From NCBI RefSeq assembly GCF_036323495.1, contig NZ_AP028947.1:248001-312000 (forward strand): DNA of 64,000 bases, given 5' to 3'. The position numbers and the translations under genes are program-made. This DNA comes from Limnobacter thiooxidans. GTDB taxonomy: Bacteria > Pseudomonadota > Gammaproteobacteria > Burkholderiales > Burkholderiaceae_B. Under the pieces are notes generated by a model. That model was not told the DNA's origin. It was given only the letters and a program-made list of their open reading frames with translations, and did no database searches. Positions 9,304-18,800 of the stretch are shown in pieces (positions within the stretch are counted from its first letter, which is position 1; the number at the start of each line of letters is the position of its first letter).

Positions 9304-10412
9304 GCTGCTTCCTTGTTGCTGATATGGGTGTATTCGTTGATGTGTTGAATGCAAAGCTCGCGGGCATTGTCACCGGCAAGCCAGGCCTTGTGCCAGTGCA
9401 CAATTTTTTCCAGGGCTGTGCCCAAATTCCATTGGGGTTGCCATTGCAAATGGCGTTTTGCTTTGGAAATATCCAATTTTAAATAATTGGCTTCGTGCGG
9501 GTTGGCTTGGCCGTCTAATTGCCAGCTTGCGTTGTGGCCCCACAACTTCACCATGTGGTCGCAAATCCAGCCAACGGGTTGTACATCTTCGTCCTTCGGG
9601 CCAAAATTCCAGCCATCTGCAAAGTCAGGGTGATCGCCTGTGTACAGGTTTTCCGCCAACACGAAGTAACCGCTCAAGGGCTCCAGCACGTGCTGCCATG
9701 GTCGGGTTGCACTCGGGTTTCGAATGACCACGGCTTGCTGTTTCTCGAATGCACGCAGAATATCCGGCACCAAGCGGTCCTCGGCCCAGTCGCCGCCCCC
9801 GATCACATTGCCGGCACGCACGCTGGCCAAGGCCGGAGAACCCGGTTTGCTGAAAAACGATTTTCTGTAGGCGCTGGTTACCAGTTCTGCACAGCCTTTG
9901 CTGTTGCTGTAAGGGTCATGTCCACCCATGGGCTCATTTTCCCGGTAGCCCCATTCCCATTCGCGGTTTTCATAACACTTGTCGGTCGTGATGTTCACAA
10001 TGGCTTTCAGATTGGCGCATTTGCGCGCTGCTTCCAGCACATGCACGGTACCCATCACGTTGGTTGAATAGGTTTCAACAGGTTCACGGTAGCTAAGCCG
10101 CACCAAGGGCTGCGCTGCCATGTGGATCAGGATATCCGGGTTAAAGCTCACCATGCTGTTCGTGATGGCAGCCAAATCGCGTATGTCGCCAAGCTCGCTT
10201 TCCATGCAGGTGGCTACGTGGGCTTGTTCAAACAGAGAAGGGCTGGTTGGCGGTGGCAAGGAAAAGCCTTTCACAACAGCGCCCATGTGTTGCAACCAAA
10301 GTGCAGCCCAACCCCCTTTAAAGCCCGTGTGGCCTGTCAGAAAAACACGTTTGCCCTTCCAGAACTTCGGGTTCACCTGGCCGTGCATTTGTCCATCCAT
10401 GCGCGCTTTCAT
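9300..10412 (-). CDS. rfbG: CDP-glucose 4,6-dehydratase
   Basis: An SDR enzyme that converts CDP-glucose to CDP-4-keto-6-deoxyglucose, the second step of the CDP-3,6-dideoxyhexose pathway. The dinucleotide motif TGHTGFKG, the [16 protein letters not shown] segment, the catalytic YSNSKGCAE (Tyr-x-x-x-Lys) and [11 protein letters not shown] are all diagnostic of RfbG. With the ATG at 10412 the protein has 370 residues, against about 359 in Salmonella. In-frame ATGs at 10400 and 10388 are alternatives, and an ATG at 10517 lies deep inside rfbF and is rejected. The start is one base after the rfbF stop and the 3' end overlaps rfbH, so translation is probably coupled. Confidence 0.95.
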   Translation of the reverse strand: MKARMDGQMHGQVNPKFWKGKRVFLTGHTGFKGGWAALWLQHMGAVVKGFSLPPPTSPSLFEQAHVATCMESELGDIRDLAAITNSMVSFNPDILIHMAAQPLVRLSYREPVETYSTNVMGTVHVLEAARKCANLKAIVNITTDKCYENREWEWGYRENEPMGGHDPYSNSKGCAELVTSAYRKSFFSKPGSPALASVRAGNVIGGGDWAEDRLVPDILRAFEKQQAVVIRNPSATRPWQHVLEPLSGYFVLAENLYTGDHPDFADGWNFGPKDEDVQPVGWICDHMVKLWGHNASWQLDGQANPHEANYLKLDISKAKRHLQWQPQWNLGTALEKIVHWHKAWLAGDNARELCIQHINEYTHISNKEAA

Positions 10413-10413
10413 C

Positions 10414-11187
10414 CTAGTCCCATTTTTTCCACGGTGCTTTGCCACTGGCCCACAGTTCTTCCAGCAGGTGCTTGTCGCGAAGCGTGTCCATGGGTTGCCA
10501 AAATCCGTGGTGCTCAAAGGCCATCAATTCGCCATCTTCAGCCAATTGCTGCAGGGGGGCTTGTTCCCACACCGTGTCATCACCCTTCAAATGGCCCAGC
10601 ACTTTGGGACTGAGTACGAAAAACCCGCCATTGATCATGGCGCCATCGCCTTTCGGCTTTTCCTTGAAATTCAAAACACGGCCATTTTTCATGTCCAGTG
10701 CGCCAAAGCGGCCCGGCGGAAAAGTCGCGGTCAGCGTGGCGGCCTTGCCATGCTTTTTGTGAAAATCAATTGAAGCCGTAATATCAATGTCGCCTACGCC
10801 GTCGCCATAAGTAAAACAGAAGGCCTCGTCGTTCTCGATGTACTTGCGCACCCGGTTCAGGCGGCCACCCGTCATGGAATGTTCACCGGTGTCCACCAGC
10901 GTCACGGTCCATGGTTCAGCGCGCTTCTGGTGCACTTCCATCTTGTTGTTACGCATGTCAAAGGTGACGTCTGACATGTGCAGGAAGTAATTGGCAAAAT
11001 ATTCCTTGATCACATAGCCCTTGTAGCCACAGCAGATGATGAAGTCGTTCACGCCATGCGCTGAATAACTTTTCATGATGTGCCACAAAATTGGCATGCC
11101 ACCAATTTCAACCATGGGCTTGGGCTTGATACTGGTTTCTTCACTTAGGCGCGTACCCAAGCCACCTGCAAGAATTACGGCTTTCAT
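10414..11187 (-). CDS. rfbF: Glucose-1-phosphate cytidylyltransferase
   Basis: A 257-residue nucleotidyltransferase that makes CDP-glucose from CTP and glucose-1-phosphate, the committed step of the pathway. The N-terminus [20 protein letters not shown] is the nucleotidyltransferase signature in the form seen in RfbF/Asc[15 protein letters not shown] supplies the metal-binding Asp, and [13 protein letters not shown] and [15 protein letters not shown] match the family further on. The length equals that of characterised enzymes. It overlaps rfbI by four bases and is immediately followed by rfbG, the usual FGH order with the reductase gene placed first. Confidence 0.96.
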   Translation of the reverse strand: MKAVILAGGLGTRLSEETSIKPKPMVEIGGMPILWHIMKSYSAHGVNDFIICCGYKGYVIKEYFANYFLHMSDVTFDMRNNKMEVHQKRAEPWTVTLVDTGEHSMTGGRLNRVRKYIENDEAFCFTYGDGVGDIDITASIDFHKKHGKAATLTATFPPGRFGALDMKNGRVLNFKEKPKGDGAMINGGFFVLSPKVLGHLKGDDTVWEQAPLQQLAEDGELMAFEHHGFWQPMDTLRDKHLLEELWASGKAPWKKWD

Positions 11188-12176
11188 TGGTTAGAGCTCA
11201 CAAAGGCATCTGAATGGAATTTGTGGGATGGTAACCCACTTTGTATCAAGGCCGCCTTGGCTGATTCAATCATGCTGATTGAACCACAGGCGTATACAGC
11301 GCACTCACTTAAATCGTGTTCATCTTCCAGTACCGCTTGTTGTACATAGCCCGTTCGGCCTGTCCATTCAGGGCCTGGGCGGCTTAATAGCAAATGGGCC
11401 TGTACATTTGGCCCTGCCAGGTCATGTAAGTCGGTATAAATATCGGCGTCATTCCGGTTGCCCCAATACACATGAATTTCCGGGCGTTTTGCAGCATCTA
11501 TTTGAATAAATTGCTCAAGAATGGATTTAACCGGAGCCAAACCAGTTCCTGTGGCCAGTAACAGTAGCTTTTTCGGGGCAGGGGAACGCACAAAGAATGT
11601 GCCCAGCGGGCCTTCAAAGCGCAGCAGGTCATTCACCTTGGCCTGTTCAAACCAATACTGGCTGAATGCCCCGCCTTCAACTTTTTTGATATGCAGTTCG
11701 ATCTTGTTGTCTGCTCGGGGTGCATTGGCCACCGAGTAGCTGCGCCTCAAGCTGTTTGGGCCGATCACGGAAACATACTGCCCTGGCAAAAATTGCAGGC
11801 TGTTGTTGGGCGGCGTGCGCAGCACCACGCGGATCACTGAATTGTTCAAATAGTCAATGGCATCAATTCGGGCTGGGCAGGTTTTCACGGTCAAACCTTG
11901 CAACTCGGGCAGGTCTTCCGAATCCAGTTGAAGGTCGGTGGTGGCCGCACGGCAGCAAGTCAGAACAAATCCCTGCTCGCGTTGCTGTGCATTCAAGCTG
12001 ATCTCCGATTTCAGAACCTCAGTATTGCCAGCCATTACGCGGCTTGCGCATACCCCGCACTGCCCGGTTTTACAGCTGTGTTCAAGAGAGATGCCATTTG
12101 CCAGTGCATTGTCCAAAATGGAAATGGCAGGTTTGCAGGTAAAGCGGGTGCCGTTTTGAAGTACGACGTCGGGCAT
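11184..12176 (-). CDS. rfbI: CDP-6-deoxy-delta-3,4-glucoseen reductase (E3)
   Basis: A 330-residue iron-sulfur flavoprotein that passes electrons from NAD(P)H to RfbH during 3-deoxygenation. The N-terminal plant-type ferredoxin domain has Cys35, Cys40 and Cys43 (CKTGQCGVC) and a later Cys pair at 74-75. The FAD-binding site reads RRSYSVANA (about 144) and the nucleotide-binding loop [14 protein letters not shown] (about 205). This domain order, and its place in front of rfbF-rfbG-rfbH, identify it as RfbI/AscD/DdhD rather than a general phenol-hydroxylase reductase. It is the first gene of the minus-strand operon, so the operon promoter should lie between 12177 and about 12400. Confidence 0.93.
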   Translation of the reverse strand: MPDVVLQNGTRFTCKPAISILDNALANGISLEHSCKTGQCGVCASRVMAGNTEVLKSEISLNAQQREQGFVLTCCRAATTDLQLDSEDLPELQGLTVKTCPARIDAIDYLNNSVIRVVLRTPPNNSLQFLPGQYVSVIGPNSLRRSYSVANAPRADNKIELHIKKVEGGAFSQYWFEQAKVNDLLRFEGPLGTFFVRSPAPKKLLLLATGTGLAPVKSILEQFIQIDAAKRPEIHVYWGNRNDADIYTDLHDLAGPNVQAHLLLSRPGPEWTGRTGYVQQAVLEDEHDLSECAVYACGSISMIESAKAALIQSGLPSHKFHSDAFVSSNQ

Positions 12177-12507
12177 GGAGGCGCGTCCGGGAAAGCCTTG
12201 GAAGCGCGTATTTTACCTCAGCCCATCGGTGGATGTATTTTCAGTTTGATTGAGGGCTGTTTCAGGTAGTGAATCCAGATGGCTGAAATGGAAGTAAAAG
12301 CAACAACGGCACCCCAAAATCCAACTCATTACCCTGAATAGGGTGTGTATAATTTCGGCAGGTGTGTTGTATTAAACCTTCCGGGGAAGATGTCGTAATC
12401 ACGAAGATGCGCCACCTGTAGCGATTTGCCGTTCGGGCATCTTTGCCTTTCCAGTTTCCAATTGTGCTTGCCTGCCTGCGAGCACTGTTTCATGGGTGTT
12501 GTGCATC
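12177..12507. other. Divergent intergenic region between rfbI and the second WecA-like gene
   Basis: About 330 bases with no convincing gene. It should contain the promoter of the minus-strand CDP-sugar operon and that of the plus-strand WecA-like gene. The only strong element I see is a plus-strand TATAAT at 12348-12353. A run of GC-rich bases precedes the WecA-like start and there is no clear operator. Confidence 0.6.
12348..12353 (+). promoter_or_regulatory. Candidate -10 box for the WecA-like gene
   Basis: A perfect TATAAT follows GTGTG at 12343-12347. No good -35 hexamer is found 16-18 bases upstream, so the assignment rests on the -10 alone. It would give a leader of about 150 bases before 12508. 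Confidence 0.35.
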
Positions 12508-13620
12508 ATGCAAACAGCAGCGGCATTAAGCCTGAACTGGCCTTCGGCCTTCATCGGGTTGGTTTGTAGCTTTCTTGTGGCCTTGTTAATTGTGTTAACC
12601 AAAAACTGGCATGGCCGCCTCACATTGGATGCTCCTCAAGGAATCCAAAAGTTTCACACTACGCCTACTCCCCGCATTGGCGGCTTGGCCTTGGCTGTAG
12701 GTTTTGTTGCAGCTTGGGCATTTTTGCCTATTGGCAGCAGCTCGCAATATTTACTCGGTTTGTTGCTGCTCGGTGCAATACCAGCATTCGGTTTTGGTCT
12801 GGCTGAAGACTTAACCAAGCGAATCGGCGTTAAAACACGGTTGATTGCCACAATCAGCAGTGGCCTAATCGCGGCGTTGTTAACCGGGTACTGGGTTCAA
12901 TTTGTAAATGTGCCTGGCCTTGACCTGTTGCTGGCACTTGCTCCCGTCGGCATCTTGTTTACTGCATTTGCCGTGGGTGGTCTGGCGAATGGGGTCAACA
13001 TTGTAGATGGGTTCCATGGTTTGGCTGGTGGTGTCGTGGTTCTGATGCTCGCTACCTTAGCCACTATTGCGTGGCGCGTGGATGATCTGGTCATCATCCA
13101 GCTTGCACTACTGGGTGTGTCGGTTACCTTGGGCTTTTTGTTCATCAATTACCCCAGGGGCCATCTGTTTCTTGGCGATGCGGGTGCCTACTTCCTTGGC
13201 TATTATGTAGCCATGTTGGGCGTTATGCTGGCCATGCGCAATCCAGTTGAAGTAAGTCCATGGGCCATATTGCTGGTTTGTGGCTACCCGGTTATTGAAA
13301 CCCTTTTCAGCGTTTACCGTCGTGCCACTCGCAAGAGAAGACACAACCCTGGCGCGCCCGACGCTTCGCATCTACACAGTCTGGTTTACCGCCGCGTGGT
13401 AAACCGAACACTTTTACCTTACGCCCCAGCATGGCAGCGCAATGCTGCCACGTCACCATTGATGTGGATTTACGCTGCTGTACCCATGTTGGGCGCCGTG
13501 TTTTGGCCAGAAAGCCTGGCCATGGTCATGGCGTGGCTTTTGTTCAGCGTCATGGCCTATATTCGTTTGTACAGGCGCATGCTTGAAATGAGCGTTTCTT
13601 TTCGTCGGCGTGAAGGTTGA
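12508..13620 (+). CDS. Second WecA/MraY-like glycosyl-1-phosphate transferase
   Basis: A 370-residue polytopic membrane enzyme of the undecaprenyl-phosphate GlcNAc-1-phosphate transferase family. The motifs are FGLAEDLTKRIGVKTRL (the DDxxK region in its usual Glu-Asp variant), NIVDGFHGLAGG and LFLGDAGAYFLG, with about ten hydrophobic segments. The N-terminus HTTPTPRIGGLAL matches WecA-like enzymes more than the other copy at 1235-2269. An in-frame GTG at 12496 would add four residues. I prefer the ATG at 12508 because GGGTG lies nine bases before it. It is a single-gene unit, converging on the GT2 gene at 13630. It could start a different glycan from the first enzyme or carry the general O-antigen priming function. 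Confidence 0.88.
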   Translation: MQTAAALSLNWPSAFIGLVCSFLVALLIVLTKNWHGRLTLDAPQGIQKFHTTPTPRIGGLALAVGFVAAWAFLPIGSSSQYLLGLLLLGAIPAFGFGLAEDLTKRIGVKTRLIATISSGLIAALLTGYWVQFVNVPGLDLLLALAPVGILFTAFAVGGLANGVNIVDGFHGLAGGVVVLMLATLATIAWRVDDLVIIQLALLGVSVTLGFLFINYPRGHLFLGDAGAYFLGYYVAMLGVMLAMRNPVEVSPWAILLVCGYPVIETLFSVYRRATRKRRHNPGAPDASHLHSLVYRRVVNRTLLPYAPAWQRNAATSPLMWIYAAVPMLGAVFWPESLAMVMAWLLFSVMAYIRLYRRMLEMSVSFRRREG

Positions 13621-13629
13621 ACAAGCAGT

Positions 13630-14370
13630 TCAAAAAAACTGCTTCACCTTGCTCAGGTTTTTAAATACTAATGTGCCAAACCCGCCAACGCCGTTGTTGC
13701 GCAGGGCTACGATGTCTTCCCGGCTTTTCTGAATGATCTTCTTCAGTGATTGATTGCTTTCCCCGCCTACCCGCATTTTCACCAGCACGCGCGGAATATA
13801 CGCCAGCTGAATTTTACCCTTTTGCAAGTAGCGCAACATCGCGTCGTAATCTGCCGCAATGCGCAGGTTCGTGTCATAGCCCCCCCATTGCTCAATGACT
13901 TCGCGCTTTAAAAACAGCGTGGGGTGCGGTGGCATCCAACCGCGTTTCAACTTGCTGATGTGGTATTCGCCTGATTCCCAATGCCGAATGACTTTGCTGG
14001 TATCGTCTTTCGACACGTATTGCAAATCACCATACACGCCGTCAACACCGGGTTGGCTCAGCGCATGCGCTACATCCCTCAATACATGGGAGTCAGCAAG
14101 GTAGTCGTCGGAATGCACCAGGCCAATTACGTCACCAGTGGCCATTTTCAAGCCCTTGTTCAGTGCGTCGTAAATGCCCTTGTCCCGTTCGCTCACAAAC
14201 AAATCTTGTGAACGCAGGCGCTCTTGAATCAATTCGACAGATCCGTCGCTGGAAGCACCATCGACTAATACATGTTCGGTATTGCCGTAACTCTGTGATT
14301 GAACTGAATCAATCGAGTTTGTTAGCGTGGTTGCGCGGTTGTATACGGCGGTGATGATGGAAATTTTCAT
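13630..14370 (-). CDS. Glycosyltransferase family 2
   Basis: A 246-residue inverting GT-A glycosyltransferase of the WcaA type. It opens with SIITAVYNRATTLTNSIDSV and SQSYGNTEHVLVDGASSDGS, the nucleotide-binding start of GT2 enzymes. Next comes GDVIGLVHSDDYLAD with the metal-binding DxD-like Asp-Asp. The acceptor region MPPHPTLFLKREVIEQWGGYD is typical of colanic-acid-like GT2 proteins. No membrane segments are seen. It ends nine bases from the convergent WecA-like gene and is divergent from galE. Donor and acceptor are unknown. Confidence 0.88.
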   Translation of the reverse strand: MKISIITAVYNRATTLTNSIDSVQSQSYGNTEHVLVDGASSDGSVELIQERLRSQDLFVSERDKGIYDALNKGLKMATGDVIGLVHSDDYLADSHVLRDVAHALSQPGVDGVYGDLQYVSKDDTSKVIRHWESGEYHISKLKRGWMPPHPTLFLKREVIEQWGGYDTNLRIAADYDAMLRYLQKGKIQLAYIPRVLVKMRVGGESNQSLKKIIQKSREDIVALRNNGVGGFGTLVFKNLSKVKQFF

Positions 14371-14465
14371 GAGAGAGCAAGCGCTTATTGTTTACAATAT
14401 ACCTCTGGACAGTTTAACTATTTATGCACTCCGGCAGGTAGTGATTTTCATTCTAAAGATTGACT

Positions 14466-15446
14466 ATGAATATTCTGGTTTGTGGTGGTGCGGGCTATAT
14501 TGGCTCGCACATGGTGAAAATGTTGGGCGGCAAGGGCTGTAATGTAGTCACCTTTGATAACCTTTCCAGCGGCCATGCAGATGCAGTTTTAAGTGGTGCG
14601 TTGGTGCAAGGTTGTCTTTCGGACACCCCAGCTCTTCGCAATCTTTTTTTTCAGTACCAATTCGATGCAGTCATGCATTTCGCATCTTGTATTCAGGTCG
14701 GTGAGTCGGTTCATAAACCTGCTATTTATTATCAAAATAATGTCGCTAACACGCTGAATTTATTGCAGGTTATGGTGGAATTCGAGGTGAAGAATTTCAT
14801 TTTTTCTTCAACAGCAGCCACTTTTGGTGAGCCGCAGTACACTCCGATTGACGAAAAACACCCGCAGTTGCCGATTAATCCCTATGGCCGTAGTAAATGG
14901 TTAATAGAGCAAGTTCTGCCTGACTATGATCATGCTTATGGAATGAAGTCGGTATGTCTGCGCTATTTCAATGCCGCCGGTGCAAACCCCGACGGGCTAC
15001 TCGGTGAAAGGCATGAACCTGAAACACACCTGATACCTTTGGTGTTGCAAGCAGCGAGTGGGCGACGCAAAAACATTACTGTTTTTGGGGCTGACTATGA
15101 CACGCCCGATGGGACCTGCATTCGTGACTATATCCACGTGGAAGATCTCTGCGAAGCACATTGGTTGGCATTGCAATACCTGAGGAATGGCGGAACAAGT
15201 CAAAACTTTAATCTAGGTAATGGACAAGGTTTTTCGGTGAGTCAAGTTATTGATACCGCAAAGGCTGTAACGGGAAAACCCATTGAGGTAACGTATGCCG
15301 ACCGAAGAGCCGGCGACCCTGCACGTTTGGTTGCCGATTCCACCGCTGCCAATGCCATCTTAGGGTGGAAGCCCTATCTGACCGAGTTGTCAGTCATTGT
15401 TCAACACGCTTGGACTTGGGAGTTGAACACAACCCGTTTTGATTAG
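14466..15446 (+). CDS. galE: UDP-glucose 4-epimerase
   Basis: A 326-residue SDR that interconverts UDP-glucose and UDP-galactose (or the N-acetyl forms). It has GGAGYIGSHMV at the N-terminus, SSTAATFGEP, the catalytic YGRSKWLIE, and the GalE-specific YFNAAGANPDG, ECxxRDYIHV-like TCIRDYIHVEDL and ADRRAGDPARLVAD segments. The ATG at 14466 is preferred; a TTG two codons earlier is also in frame. Base composition is lower in GC than in the genes to its left, a trend that continues into the RTX gene. It supplies a sugar donor for one of the neighbouring glycans. A 380-base AT-rich gap separates it from the first RTX gene. Confidence 0.95.
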   Translation: MNILVCGGAGYIGSHMVKMLGGKGCNVVTFDNLSSGHADAVLSGALVQGCLSDTPALRNLFFQYQFDAVMHFASCIQVGESVHKPAIYYQNNVANTLNLLQVMVEFEVKNFIFSSTAATFGEPQYTPIDEKHPQLPINPYGRSKWLIEQVLPDYDHAYGMKSVCLRYFNAAGANPDGLLGERHEPETHLIPLVLQAASGRRKNITVFGADYDTPDGTCIRDYIHVEDLCEAHWLALQYLRNGGTSQNFNLGNGQGFSVSQVIDTAKAVTGKPIEVTYADRRAGDPARLVADSTAANAILGWKPYLTELSVIVQHAWTWELNTTRFD

Positions 15447-15826
15447 CCGTGTCATATTCATTTGATTAAATGACCATCTGTTAAGTTTTAATAACAATTG
15501 TTTACATTTTAGAAGTTTTTGGCTTCGTATGATCTTGTCGCCTAAATTAGGTATTTTATAGATATTGGTTTAATAATTTTCTTAACCTAATTTCAATTAA
15601 GAGTTATAGTTTTATTTTTCTAAGTAACTAATAATGATGGATTTTTTTAGTTTATTCGTCGATTTTAAGTGAATTATGGTTGGTGGGGTTTTCAAATTTA
15701 TTTAATTTTTTTCAAAATTTAAAGATTTTCTTGGTGTAGTTTTTCGGATTAAATTTTCGACAAGTATTCCCTAGTATAAGACCCTTAAATTAAATGGTTT
15801 TTAGAACCTTAGGGATGGGTGAGTTC
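15447..15826. other. AT-rich leader region of the first RTX gene
   Basis: About 380 bases of strongly AT-rich sequence with many T runs and no convincing gene. It probably holds the promoter and an untranslated leader. A TATGAT (15528-15533) and a TATAAG (15775-15780) resemble -10 boxes but neither has a good -35 at the right distance. Unlike the regions before the two later RTX genes, it has no TGTGA-N6-TCACA site. Confidence 0.5.
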
Positions 15827-18800
15827 ATGAGTCGAATCAAAAACGGTACCAAGACAAACGACACAATTTATGGTTTGAATGACAGCGAAACAATCAATTC
15901 TGGTTCCGGAAATGATGCTGTTTACGCCGGGAATGGAAACGACATTGTTAACGGTGGTTCAGGAAATGACACCGTCTTTGGCGATGCCGGGGATGACGTT
16001 CTGAATGGTGGTTCTGGCCGAGACTCACTCTATGTTGGTGGTGGGCATGACATTGCAAATGGTGGAGATGGGGACGATTCTTTCTACCTTTCTGGCGTTG
16101 GTAATAATGACTCGATAGTGCTGAACGGCGATGCAGGAGATGATCGCTTTTTCTTGTCCAATGGCCCAACTGAGATATCGGTACAAGCAAACGGCGGAGA
16201 GGGTGATGACGTATTCTCAGTGAATAATTCTTCATTCAGTCAGGCGTCCTCATATGTCATTCAAACCGGTACTGGTGTTGATAAAATCGACGTCAACGGT
16301 GCGCAGGCGAATGCCCGAGCACCCTTGGATAACGTTACAGTTAATGACTTCACAGCTGGGGTAAACGGCGATGTGATCCGGTTAGATTCACTCATGAATT
16401 GGGCGCAGGGTTATGACGGTACTGTAAATCCTTTCTTTTCTGCGACTCGTTATGTCACTGTGACCCAAAGCGGAGCAGACACCCTTTTGCTTTTTGATGT
16501 GGATGGGGCTGGAACTGAGTACCGATTCCAAACGATTCTTCGACTGAAAAACCTAAGTTCTTCTTCATTGGTGCGAGAAAATTTCGAGTATCAAGGAATC
16601 AACTATCTAACCTCAGGTGCCCCAAATGGCACTCCAATCACCAACAATGGCGCCAATTCAAATCAAACAATCAGCGGTGGTACGGGCGGTGATTCTCTCA
16701 ATGGGGCTGGTGGTAATGACATAGTTAATGGCTCTGGCGGAAATGACTTCATTCAGGGCGGCGAAGGGAATGACACGTTAAACGGCGGGAGTGGTGCTGA
16801 TCAGCTTTATGGCCAGGATGGCAACGATGTGTTGAACGGTGATGGCGGCGACGATTACATCGATGGCAGCGCTGGTGACGATACTTTGAATGGTGGTTCC
16901 GGTAACGACCAGTTGTACGACACCGAAGGTAACAATTCCTTGAATGGTGGCGCGGGGGACGACTTTCTTTACTCCGAAAACAGGACAGATAACTCCATTC
17001 AATTGTTGGACGGCGGCTCAGGTGACGACACTATCACCGTATTAGGCGGACATGGTGTAAATGCCACGATCAGCGCGGGCGAGGGTGAAGATGACATTAG
17101 AGTAACTTCTACATTCTCAACAGGAAATGGTGGAAACGTCACCATCGCGACTGGTGCTGGGGTAGATACCGTCAGTGTAAGTGGGCTTCGCCCCGTTTTT
17201 GGTGAACTTCCGACCAATGTAATCATTACAGACTTCACTGCCGGCGAGGCCGGCGACATTATCGATCTTTTGCCTCTAATGGCTGCAGTTTCCGGATACG
17301 ACGGAATATCGAATCCTTTCAATGAAAGAAACCAATACCTGAGGATTGCGCAACATGGCAGCGATGTGCTCTTGCAACTAGACCCAGATGGCTCTGGAAA
17401 TCAATCTGCCTTTCAAACGGTACTCATCTTTCAAAATCTCACAGTTGCCTCTCTTAGTTCTGAAAACTTTAGTTTGAATGGATTTGGAATCAACCCGTTT
17501 GTGGGGCAAATTGCCCTGAATGCGAGTGCACTGAATGAGACGATCCAAAGTGGCTCAAGCGAGGACTTGGTTAATGCTGGCTCGGGTGACGACATCGTTT
17601 TTGGTGGCGGAGCAGACGACGTTTTGAACGGCGATGCCGGAAACGATCAGTTGTATGGTGACTTTGGTGACGATGTTTTAAATGGAGGAGCAGGTAGGGA
17701 TCGATTGTTCGAATATTCGGGCAATAACATCTTGAGCGGTGGTGAGGGCGACGACTTTCTTAGTGTGGAAGTCTCTGAAGAGAGCACAGTACAAATGCTG
17801 AATGGCGGTGCCGGTGATGATGACATCTCCATTCTGGGTGGGTTTGGTGTTGCGGCTACCGTGAATGGTGGCGAAGGTGATGACAACATTCAGGTGAATA
17901 GTAGGTTCTTGTCAAACAGCGGTTTGGGGACCATCACAATTAATACTGGTACAGGCGTCGATATTGTTGGTGTCGGCGGAATCCATGCATTGTTTAAACA
18001 AACAACAACAGTGGTTGTAATCAATGACTTCACTGCAGGTGTTGGTGGTGACGTTGTTGATTTATTGCCTTTGATCAGTTACACACAAGGCTATGATGGT
18101 GTCACCAATCCCTTTGCAGGCGCCAACAGATTTGTACGCATCGTACAAAACAATTCAGATGTTAATTTACAGTTCGATGTAGACGGCGCAGGCACAGAAT
18201 TCAGTTTCCGCACAGTCCTCACGTTGAAAAATACCACCACTTCGTCACTCGTTCGAGAGAATTTCTCATACAACGGGGTTAACTTTTTGCCCGCTGGGTC
18301 TGCAAATGCAGCCCAGGTAATCAATAACGGCGCAAGCACAAACCAAACCATCAACGGGAATACCGGCGATGACAATCTGAATGGTGCTGGCGGTAACGAC
18401 GTTATTCGTGGGTTGGCTGGTCGCGACAGTATTTTCGGGGGAGAGGGCAATGACACCATAGAAGGTGGTAGTGGAAGCGACACCTTGTCTGGCGATGATG
18501 GGGACGACGTTATTAACGGTGAATCTGGCGATGACTTCTTGTCAGGTGGTTCCGGTAACGATGTAGTTAACGGTGGTACAGGGCGAGATACCATTTACGG
18601 TGACGGTGGAAGCGACGCCCTCAATGGCGGCGACGGAGACGACATTTTATTCGCCGGAGATTCATTCGGGGCAATAGTAAGTGTTAACGGGGACGATGGC
18701 GACGACCGGGTTTATGTTCGTGGAGTTCTCGATGGTAGTCAAATCATAGCGAATGGTGGTGCCGGAGACGACTTAATTCAAATAGAAGGCGGTTTTTCTG

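Noticed and set aside
14434..14442. GGCAGGTAG before galE as a second ops element
   Set aside because: It has an extra base inside the core and no long operon follows.
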